DNA from: Membranipora membranacea
Lineage: Eukaryota; Bryozoa; Gymnolaemata; Cheilostomatida; Membraniporidae
Assembly: GCA_914767715.1 (NCBI GenBank)
Contig: OU612073.1
Coordinates: 8,618,001 to 8,682,000, forward strand
Direction: 5' to 3'
DNA: 64,000 nt
Shown: piece after piece, positions 48,101 through 60,100 of the stretch
Numbering within the stretch: position 1 is the first letter of the stretch
Layout of the letters: every line of letters starts with the position of its first letter
The notes under the pieces: model-generated
Told to the model about the DNA's origin: nothing
The model's input: only the letters and a program-made list of their open reading frames with translations
Databases searched by the model: none
Position numbers and translations under genes: made by a program

Positions 48101-51100
48101 TGATGTAAGCAGAGAGTTTGGGACAAAACTCTCTAAAAGGTAGCAAAGTAGTATTCCAAATTCTCATATTGATAAAGGAGTTGTCTTCATGCATGTTGAC
48201 ATGAGACAACTCAAACATCTGTTTGCGGATACAGTATTATTCAAATCTCTTGCCCATGTCACAAATTTATAACACTGATTGTTATCCTTATTTTAGTGAG
48301 CTGCCGGAAGCTAGCAGAACTTCTAGCTGAACATTCAGACTCAGATCCGGAGGAGTTTATTAGCTACTCACCTAAAGTCACGCCCATAAAAGGTTTGTAT
48401 CTATCTGTTTTGTTGTTTGCTAGTATTGAAAATTTCAGTTGACCAAAGAACCATCTGATGGTCCCAAATTATTATCCCAAAACTCTGCTGGCTCTTACAC
48501 AGCCAGCGTGGGTAGGAAAGTTGAAGTATCTCCTTTATTTATTCCTGAGGTTATACAAATTTTGCCAAATCAAACATCATCTTTGATCAAATGAAAGAAA
48601 CAGTGATAATAGGAAGAAAACAAAAATTATGAAGGAATTTAAAGCGCAATTTAATTATCTGCCTATCCAAGCTATGATCTAAGCAGTTTTTAACATACAT
48701 GTATGAATTTGAGAAGCATTCCTTGTTAAGATTTGCATTATGGGAATGATTTAACCATGCTCTACTTATAACACTTTTTAGCTGATGTCAGTGCACCCTC
48801 GGCAGACAGATCGATGACATACTCACCAGTATTGTCACAATCACCACGTCCTCCTGAAGATACTAACCTCAATGATACCACCTTGATTGATGACACATCT
48901 GATACCGCTGGTGTGACTTTGTCTGGTGCTAGTGAAGAAAGGTAGGCCAATTTGTCACAAACTCTGTCTCCAGTTTCAAAGAATATTTTGAGATTAATTC
49001 CATTTCATGTTGAGTCAGATTGCTCAGCTGGTATGCTAAATAGCACTTGCATGATGAGGACAATCATCAACCATCAACTGATAGTATTTTATATAACACC
49101 TTTGTTCATATTCCTTTATCTGGATGACAGCTTAGTATTAATTATTACCATGATGTGTGAAACCTTTTCATTGATTTCTCTGTGTGTGTCTGCAGGCCAG
49201 TAAGCGGTTTATCTGGAAGCTTCACCAGTCAAGGAAGCAAGCATTCTGCGAGCTCACTCTACAGATGGAACAAGAAATGGTCTCAGGAATCAAGGACTGA
49301 TAAATCTGACACTAGAAGTCCTACACCTCAATTATCTCAGTCAAGGCTAGTGCACTCAAACAGCCAATCAATGCATAGCCAGTCTCCTATGGGTCAGTTA
49401 TCTCAACGTGTTGTCCAATCACAAAACTCCTTACTTTTTTCTGATGATGAAGACGAAGAAGACTGGATACTGGCTGCCTGTTCTGATCAGGTAGTTGACT
49501 ACGTATACCAATTTCATTATGCTAATTTTCACTAAACCTACCGATGCCATCACTTTCCATGATCGAGTAGATAATCGTTTATACAAAAAACCATGATCCA
49601 AACTACTATCGCCTGTCAGTGTAATTTTGGAAACAATTGGCCTGTTAGGTGACAACTCCAAAATTGAAGCATCAATAAGTCATCTATACAGAAGCCAGTC
49701 AGCACATATATCTCAGACTGGCTGGCAGCAATAGCTTTGATAAGTTAAAATCTAAGTACATCTCATTTTATGGTAGGATTCTCTGGTCCATGGCAGACAA
49801 TGTCATCAACATGATGATGTATGATATATCTCATAATACAGTAGATACAATACAGTACTTATATGCTTAGTGTAAATAGTTAGTAATATGGCAACGTTGT
49901 TTTTCTCACTTAACAGCTCGGACAGACAAGAAGCGGATTTGATGATATGTACACTGCTGATGGTAACAGAGGGTTACAGAGTGCGTTCAGTGCTGACTCA
50001 AGCAGTGATGATGAGCTGGAGACTACTGTGATGACACAGCCTGTGTGGGAGACTGCTGCTGATTGGTCAGATCATGACAGGTGAGGTGAAAAGGTTTTAC
50101 CATGTAAGGTCAAGAGCTAGCCCGGAATCCCTATTTCTAATTTATTCACCCTCATAACCTCTTTTATCTCTGAATCTTGAAAACTCTCAACAATGGTAAA
50201 CTTGTAGTTAATTGTGATACACTGTGAACTCAAAGCTGAATATTCTTAAAGTTTGTTACTTGTGAACTAGGCTCTGTTTAGGCAAAACTAATCCACTCTA
50301 TTAGAATAATAGTTTTTGATTGATGATCTGATAGATGGTGAAGTGATTCTTGGGATTCTTGATGTACCATGATGAAGGATAAAATCAGTGCGACTACTAA
50401 ATAGCAGTTAAATCTAACTATAAAAGCTGTCAGGATTATGTGTTCATGATAATGTTCAGTATTTATAATTTACTACTTTTGTAGCGAAGGAATACCTCAG
50501 GTAGACGGTGCTGAAGATAGTGATGATGATGTCACAAGCAATCAGGTTAGTCTGTCTCCTATAATGAGACCATTATACCCTGACTCATTTTAGAGTTAAG
50601 TTAAATTTCACTGCGGTAAGGAATTATCAACCCATTGCTGCTAGGCAAGTGAATTTGTGACGTTTTACTTCAAATATAGTAGCATCAATATCATTCCAAA
50701 AATGCTTTCCATAATTTACCAAATGAGTATAAAGAAAATACTATCTTAATGAAAATGGGTGCAACAAAACTTTTGTCTCATGAGAGTTTGTGTGTATTGA
50801 AAATTAAATTTATCTTATTTATTGTTATTTTCTAGGAAACATTCCAAGTGAAAACTGGTAAAAGGACTAACCCTCTCAAGCTCACATTTAGCAAGAGCAT
50901 ATCTCAGAATGAAGCAGCTACACCTGTGCAATCATCGCCACCAGCAACTCCAATCATAGCTCCACTCAAACTTAAATTTAAACGAACTTCCGCAAACGAT
51001 GCTACCGTCACATCACCAGAACCATCCCTGTCAGCATCCCAACCTAGCCATAAACCTCCCAGCAGTGATAAGCCAAAACTAACGCTCAGTTTCAAATCTT

Positions 51101-54100
51101 TGGCCATGAAAATGAGTCAAGATTCCGAAAGCAAAAAGAAAGACAAATCAGGAAAGAAAAAGCTGAAGAAAGAGAAATCTCATAAAAAGGAAAAGCACAA
51201 GGAGAAGAAACCAAAGAAAGATAAAGATAGATACAAGATGCAAATCGACACTCAACATTCCTCATTATCTCCCCTTGATCTGTCGTCTAAATCGACTCAT
51301 GTGACTGAGCAGCCAGTCACTTCACAAACTTTGCTTGATAATCCTAAACCGGCCATTGATGCTCCATTTTCTGCAATAGTTGCTCAATCAACCATGACCA
51401 CCAGGAATGAAGCTGCAAATGAATCTGCGGTTCCAAATCATAAAACTAGGCACAACTCTGCAAGGTCTGGAGCACAGGTCCAATCAGCTACTGAAACATC
51501 ATCACCGGTAGTATCTATTGGGCAGCCTGAATCAGTCAAATCCAGTGTGATGAGTCCAACAGCATCTTGTCTCCCCAAACTAACACTTTCAAAGAAAGGT
51601 AAACATTTTGCTGTCAGTGAGAAAAAAGTCAGCCCTTTGAAACTGAAAATACCAGGTTTATCAAGCCCTCCACTTTCCAGTAGTCATACAGCATTGAAAT
51701 CTCCGCCGGACAAGTCGGCCCTCTCTCCTCTGAAAAGTCCCGCGGAGAAAGCTGAACTCTTCTCTGATTTAACATTATCAGAAAGTGATGATGATGACTA
51801 CAGTCGGAAACCCAAGACAGCAGCAAAACCAGATCTAGTCAGAAATCCTATCAAAATATCGTTCAGAAATCCAGGCAAAGATGCTGATTCAAATCATGTG
51901 ACTCAAGACAAATCTAAGGAGCATTACGGAAAGACATCTGTGTGTAGCACTGCTGAGGTTGTTGAACAAACACCTGAGCTCAAAGATGTATTACCCATAA
52001 CTGGTAACATAAACACCATACCAGCAGCTAAAATAAAAAAGAAGAGACTGTCCAAGAAGAAGAGCCAAACATCCGGAAGCTCACTAGAGAAAACGTTGGA
52101 ACCGATGGTGAATGAGAGCAAGTTGGTGCCTAAGATGACAGCTAATGACCCATACAGCTTTGAAGGATTTGACAACCGTTCGGACATTCTCAAGTCTACT
52201 AAAACAGGTGTAAAGTCCAGGAAAGATAAAACTGCAAGTAAAAACAAATTTCAGGGTAAAGTTAGTGAATTGAAAAAGAAGATGGAGAAGATGTTGCCAA
52301 ATAACTACAAGCATACATCAAAGGCAGGTATTAATCCTCCAGATGCTCCTAAGGTACCAGAGGTTGTCAAGATAGCTGACCCAACCATGCATTACTCACA
52401 GTCAGAGAGTATGAAAGAAAAGGAGCTTCCAATGGATACACTACAGCCACCAGCTGTGAAGAACATAGTGAAAAGTTGTGCTTCTCCTGCATCAACCTCC
52501 TCTTCTCCTGATAGCAGTTTTCTTCAAACTATGCAACTACAGAGGGTCAGTGTTAGCCCAGTTAAACCCTCTAAAGATCTGGAAAGTGCCAATCAAGGTA
52601 AAAACCCTCAAATCGGTAATCCACCCTTAGCTCATAACCTCACGCTTCCTGCACAGCCATTGTCCATTGTCCAAGGACAGGCTGAGGACCTCTCTATTGG
52701 AAAGAAACCTGATCGTGGTATGACTTTGCCTCTTCCTACATCGATTCTACCATCCAGATCACAACCACGGACCAAAAAGGCTGTTCACTTTGATCTTGCT
52801 GAGAAAAAGCCAGAGTTTCCTGATCCTCCTCCTGACTTCCCTACTCCAGTATTGCCAACACCTGTACTTGAAACTGCTCAACCTGTCTTTCCAATTGCAC
52901 AGCCTGTTTTCCCAGAGCATGTTCAGACTCCTGAACTTCCAGATAACAACTCCGCTGCTCAGCCGATGCAGATACTTCAGAAAATGGTTATAGAAGGCTA
53001 TCAAAACAAGGAGTTTAAGACGACAATCTCAAAATCAAACAAATTCAAGTCGAAACAGCAGAAAACGAAAAGCCAAGTTACTGATACAAATATTGTGTCC
53101 CCTGCAGATTTCGGCCTTTCCATCAATAAACCTGTCTTTCCTCATGTGATCGACAAGCCATTAGTTCCTGTACCTACACCTGAGCCTTCAGTACAGCAGA
53201 CTTTGCCTCCAAGTGCAGTCAAGCCAGTTATTTCTCAGATGACAAGCAAGGTTGATAATCTCTTGACCCCTCGAAATATACCAAATACAACCACATCTCT
53301 TACCACCAATATGCAAGTTCCCTCAAGGAATGCAATATCCAATACATTTCATAATGAAAAAAATCCAACAGTAACCTCAAGCGAGCACGAAGACATACCA
53401 GCTGTGCCTTCAAACCGTCCAGATTCTCCAGAACTTATATGGCATGATGCTTTCAGTAATCAGGTTCAGCCAACTCCAACAGTAGGTTTACCTCCACCAG
53501 TGGTAACCATGCCAAGTACACCACCAACTCCTCACCTCCCGACTCCTTCACCTGTAAGCAGTGACGCTGTTGGCCAACTCGGACTGCTGAAATCACTGTC
53601 GTTCCTACCGTCAGCTGCTCCACTCTTGCCACCAACATCTATGCCTCAAACACAGCAACAGTATCCTGTCCCAGATCCACCACCAACCACAAGTAACTCG
53701 AGCTCTCCGGCTTCTCTTCCAATGCAGCTTCCAGTGATCCAACAGGGCTTGTTCAGAAAGAAAAAGAAGAAACATAAAGATAAGGACAAGAAGCGGCCTC
53801 ACGGAAGTCGTAATGTTCCAGGCAGGTCAAGCAGGCCACCAGGCAGGCCAAGCAGACCTCCAGGCAGTTCAAGCAGGCCTCCAGGTACAGAACAGGCTCT
53901 TGCGCTGCCTAAGAGCAATTCGTTTGAAGACTGTTCGGTCACTGATCCCTTACCAATTGAGAAACCTCAAAATTCCCCAGTTAGTCATTTGCAAAATGAG
54001 AACTTGAGGGAGCCAATCAAGTTGACTCTCAAAAAGCAGAAATCTAATAACATAACTGAAACAGTGCCATCAGCTTCTCAGCAAACTGACAACACAACTC

Positions 54101-57100
54101 CATCAACATCAACTTATGGTGGTCAAGATCTGTCTGGAGAGCAGAAGCAGCAACCCGAAAGTAGGTCTCTTCCACACACTGCGCATGATGCTCACCACCA
54201 TGATTATCATTCTGATGCTACGAAAAATCATAACGCTGATATTACAGTAACTGCTGTTGAAAGTGTTACAAAAGCCACTGCACAAATGGTTGATGAAAAT
54301 TATTCAGAAAGCACCGATGGCTCTGTGGAATCTCCTGATAAGGTGTCACCAAAAGCAACTCAAGAGAAAGCAAAGTCAGATATTATAGAAAAGAAATCTG
54401 CTCTGCCAAGGCCCAGATCTCTCGTCGATAGGTTAAGCATGCTGAGCCAAGTGTTAGGGGTTGCACCATCAGACCGACAGTTGGACGAATTGCCTGTAGA
54501 TGTTTCATTAGGAAAGAGAGATAGGTTTGGTAGGCCTATGAAGAAAGGAAAGCTGAAAGTGGCTGCTGCCAAAAGATCTGAGCTCCGAAAACAAACTCTC
54601 AAATCTAGGCGCATTGCAAAAATGCCTGTTGTTAGCTCAACAAAACCTCGCACTGATCGACCTCGAAGAATACCCAACAGATTTCTGGATGATGGAGTAG
54701 AACAGAGGTCTAGTACTCCTACTGGGGAGTTAAAGGATGCTAAAGATAAGTCGAAGGGCACAGATTTTGGAAAGGAAGGAAAAAGAAAGTTGAGGTACAG
54801 GCATATTCCGTTAATGGACACATCATCTGAGAGATCTCGTTCAGCTGCCAGCACACCAACTCCCAGTCTCACCAGCAGTCGAACATCTTTGGAGCAAGAT
54901 AAGCTCCTCGAGTTGCACATCAATTCAATTAGTGTACTAGTCAAGCATGTAAGTGATAAGGGTGTGAGAAAGATACCTATCAAACAAGCAATGACTATCA
55001 AACCAATAACATCAGGTGAACTCTCAAAGATGACGGTGAAGAGCAGAGAAATCCCTTCTATGATCCTTGCTGCGGACAACAAACAGATAATTGGTCACAA
55101 AGAAATTGTGGTCGAGGCTATTAACCAACATGAAAATGAGAAGTCAAGAATTCTGAACACCAGGAGTAATAGACATGGCAAAAGTAAAATTGTCAATCAA
55201 CTTCAACACAAGGATATATCTGCCATCAAACTTCAGAACCGTCTGCATGTTGATATGGTTACCAGTTATTCCAATCAACCAATCACTAATAACAAAGGCA
55301 GACCTCTCCGAGGAAGCAGAAAAAATGACAATGAAGTCAAAGAGCTGCACGTTACAAGGACTTTTGACTCAAGCAAACCCCTGAGTAAGCATGAGGCTCA
55401 AAACAGCACTGTGTCTCATTCAAACAGCGATGATACCAAAGAGAGGAAGATAAGACACAGCAGACACAATAGACATGTTCAAGATGTTAAATCAACTACT
55501 TCAGTATCCTCTCTTCAAAAGCAATCTAAGAAACTGTTGATGAGGTCAAGGAGAATGCATGTTGACAAACATTCAAAGAGTGACACTGCTTTATCTTCTC
55601 CCAGAACAACTCGGCCTTCTAGGAACCTGGTAGTGAGATCAGCCCATCTTCCTAGCAACAATGATGGAAGAGTCACGCTAACTCTGAGAAGATCTGTTTT
55701 AACTCGTCCAGATTTCAACAATGATGATAATGATACAATATCAGAAGGTCGGTCGGCTTCACCGAAGACACCATATCCTCGATCCAAAGTGAAAGAAAAT
55801 AAAATTACTGAGAGAGAAGTAAGTTTTGAGGCCACATGCTCATATGAAGCTGACAGCTATGCCCGGAAGTTCTCATTGAAGTATGCAGTCACTTTCCCTC
55901 CCTCTACTGATATTCCATTGACCATCCCACCAACATACAAGGAGAATCCAGTGAGACCAGATACTCCAAGAGAGGAAAACAAACTGGTCGCGACCACCAT
56001 CACCAGCATTGTATCAGCTAGCGGCTCAACAACATCCTTGCCTAGCTCAGCTGTTCCTATGATTGACAACTCCTTTGCAAAGCCTGCATCACACAGAGAT
56101 CAAGATATGCCTCGTAAGAAAACAAGAGGCCCATATATGAGGAGAAACATTCCCCAGTCGGAGATTGTCATGCCCTCAGGTCCTGTAACCATGCCTCCAA
56201 AACCTGCTGCTTCAAATCCCGTGAGCAACTCTACAATTATAGCTAGCTCTGCTGATGGGGTTCCGGTCATTGCTGCACCAAATATTATCCAGGTTCCCCA
56301 ACAAGCTCTTCTCAACCAAGGGGGACAACCTGTAGTGTTTATGACAGCCCCTACAAACATCGCACCAAAGACAATAGGGTCAAATATCGCCCCTAAACCA
56401 TCTGCCACCACATCTGCCATGCCAGTCACCATCTCCACAAACTCTATCACTGGTTTCACAGCTGGTGGATTTCCCCAGCAATCACTCACAGCTGCAACCG
56501 CCGTGATCTCAAACAATCAGGTCATGATAATCATACCTGCAGTACAGCAAAAGCCAGCAAATCAACCAACTATTAGATTACCTCTGCCTCAACCTGCAAT
56601 ATCCCAGCAAGTGATCTCTCGACCAATAACTGCTCAGCCACCTAGGATTCTTGCCCCTCAGCAACCTCTCCACACATTCGTAACACCTCCAGTGCCGCCG
56701 GAACCACCTAGAAAAGAACCAGAACCTGAAGATAAGACAATCAATCATGGCTTTCAACCACCACCTGAGCAAAGACTGAAGCCCTTTAATAGATTTGCGT
56801 ACAATGGATCAAAAGTAGATGTCAAAGCATTCCTAAACGCTTTCAACAAACCATCTTTGTCTAGTGTGTCTGCTAATCCAAAGTCTGACAAGAACACTCA
56901 GCCGGAAACTCAAGAGAAAGTCAAAAATTGTACAGTGAAAATCTCACCTCTGATGCTTGGCCAGGTGGCAGATGTGGAATCAGGTCATGAAGTTGACAAG
57001 CCTATCTTGACACGAACCGCTAAACTGAGAAGCACTCGCTCTAGAAGGAATATAAAAGGCATAATTGAAGACAATGATTTCATGTTGAAAAGGTTTCTCG

Positions 57101-60100
57101 CAATGCCCGAAGTTACAGATCTCTCTGCCAAAAAGCCCAGATACGCTTCCTCCCTTTTCTCAGATCAGCGGAGTGATAATTATTGTGCACATGCTAACAA
57201 TGACTGGCAAGTTTGTTACGAAGATGCGCTTCAATCCGGAGCAATGAAATCTGACAGTGAAAATAGCATTGTTGACAGGAATATATGCGAGCTTGGGGAT
57301 TCTTCTCATGCCACAGAGGAAAGCCAGGATGAAATGGAGGGCTCCCCTGCCTTTCAGAAACATGTGCATGGAAACTGTGACTGCCTCGACTGTGTGATAG
57401 ATAAGAGCATGAGATGTAAGGGAGACACCATTTTCAAACAAGGCTTGAATGACCCTATTTCTATCGAGAATGTTCTTCAACCCCATGGCCTCTTAAGATG
57501 GGGTGAAATATACGCTAGCTGGCGAGCTGATGAAGCACATAATGGGTATTACCAGAGATCAAGAATCCTTTCAAACCATCAGTTTGTTGCAAAGAATGGA
57601 CATTATGTAGGCCAGAATCAACTTGCGGTAAATAGTTTGACTGCTGGCCTGAATTTGAGTGTCTCCCCAGTACCAGATGATCAGCTGCTTGATTCCTCTG
57701 AAGATGGCTCTGCGGATGTTTTTGAGATGAAAAGTCCCTCAGTGAGCTCTGAGGAGATGGAAATAACACTTCCCAATAGAAGCCAAGAAGAAGATGACAT
57801 TAGCCTATTAGAAGGGGAAACATCAGAGAACTTCAGGAAGTGGTATGCAAGTGCTGCTAGTCAACTAAGTGACATACGTGTGATCTTACCTGATGTTGGA
57901 AAACTCCTGGAAAAACTGAAAATGAAACCGGATGAGGCTATACCTGTGTCAGTGATTGAAAGAGTATTGTCTTTGGGTGAAATTGTCAAGACTTTGGATT
58001 GTTCTGCAAATTTGGTGCATGCTGAAGCTGATGAAGAAATGATTGAACTAAGTTCCAACTCCAGTCTAGCATCTACTAAGTGTGATCAGATTGAGGATGA
58101 AAAATCTCATGCTGATATGGACAGCCCAACAGTGGATATACCCCTTATGACAGTGCAAAGAAATGTTTCTGCTGATGAAGAGGTGCAATGCTCAACCAAT
58201 GAGGAAATAGGGCCAAACATCAGTAGCTCCCAGGAAACCATGGCAAACAATACTGAGCAAAAATTTGTTTGTCCTAGCATTCTGAGCTACAATGAAACTG
58301 AAGAGACAGAGCAACCTGACAAGAGCAAGCTTGAGAGTGCTTTGAACAAATACGAAAGTCCTGAAGTCCTGGAAATGATATGCCCACTGCTGAATACTGA
58401 GCAAAGGCATGATCCTGTGATATCAAGTGCCACAGAGTCAAGTCCTACACCTGCTTCAAGTCAGTGTGACACCTCAAATTCAATTGTGTTGTTTTCACAG
58501 AGTCAAGCAGAAGTCTTGCCGATGAGCGCCACTGAATCATTTACTGTCCTCACCACATCCGCAACGTCGACCAAAACTGCTGGAAGGCAACCTGCCAATG
58601 CTGAAGTTAACTTTCTAAGTGAAGAAACTCTGAAGATGGCTAAGGGCGCAGAGTTGTCATCTGCCATATCGTTCGATGTCCAATCTGTAAGACCAAATAT
58701 CTCAAAAGTGGTTGGAAACCAGGTGGATATCTCTGGCACTTCTCCAGAGAGATCTGACCAACAAGCAGTAAATGCTGTGATGGAGTTGCTTGTGACAGAG
58801 GTTGAAGCTGTTCCTGCTGCAACAGAAGGAAAGTCTATTGTAATGGAAGGGAACCTCCCCATGCATCAAGCACTTCAAATTGAACAAGATACAACAGAGT
58901 TGTATAGTACAGAACCTGTGATTGCAACTCGGAAGGCTAATTCAAATGGCACTGAAGTAACCTGTGACAAAGAGCTACCTCAATTCTCATCGCCTATACC
59001 TTCCTCATGTGAATTAGCCTCTGTAAGTACTGGGGAGTGTGAGACGGAATCCGTCAAAATTGAAAAGCAGGCTGAATCCCAACAAACAACTGTAAATCTG
59101 CCGACAGAAAGTGGTGATGGTGTGTCCCAAACTTCTTGTGCAGTGTCAACTTTAGACAACGTTTGTGATCTTGAGGATGTAGGGTTTGTAGAACCTGTTG
59201 ACACGAGTGCAGTAAGCACAGGAGATGTCATTGGGGATAATGCCGTGCAAATGAACATGAGTCAAGATAGCCGAGCTAATACAATTGAGGAGGATAATTT
59301 GTTAAGAGTATGCGATGAAAGTTCCAATGTTGACCCTGTCAATTCCTACCAAGCAGATCAACAACTAGACCAGTCCCCCATTCCATTGGAGAAAGCAGAG
59401 GATCAACAGCAGCCCCACCTTGCAGGGACAGAGTCTGATCTTGTAACATTCCATCATTGCAAGAACCTCATGGCAATAGAGAAACGCACAATACTCGCTA
59501 AAAATGTAACATGGAAAAACTTGAGTGTGCCAGTTGAAGAACCAGAAATACTCGTGCTGCCAGGACCACCTCCTCCATTGATCCGTGCAAATCATGCTGC
59601 CGCTGATGACTCAAATGATGGACCGGTTGATCTCTCATTGAGATCTGAGAAGCGCCACATGGAGGAGCCTCCTAGCGACCAGCCAGTTGATTTGAGCTTG
59701 AAGAGAAGGAAGACCCATGATGGAAGTGTATCCGTTACAGTTCCAGTCAAACTAAACGAACATTTCAGCGTGATGCATCCTGCTCACTACCCAAGCGCTT
59801 CTCACCATCAAATAGAGAGCTTCCAGACCCCAAACGGAGAATACCATCTAAGACATGAAACTCAGGTTAGTATAATATCTCATTTCAATGTCGGCATAAA
59901 TGCATTTTCAAAATAGTACAATGGAACGACATGACATCATGCTGAAACTAATATTTCTGAATCCGCTTAACGTTTAAAGAGCTTTCCAATTATATTTCAT
60001 GCCCAACTCTGTCATGCCGGTATCATAACCTAAATCTTGTTTGCTCTCACAGATGACTCCGTGTCATGCAGAATTTTACATTTACATACTTCACTCCTGA

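Noticed and set aside
54360-55082. Minus-strand ORF of 240 codons opposite REV3L exon 15
   Set aside because: Antisense shadow of the long open exon; no domain, and the plus frame is continuous with conserved REV3L exons.
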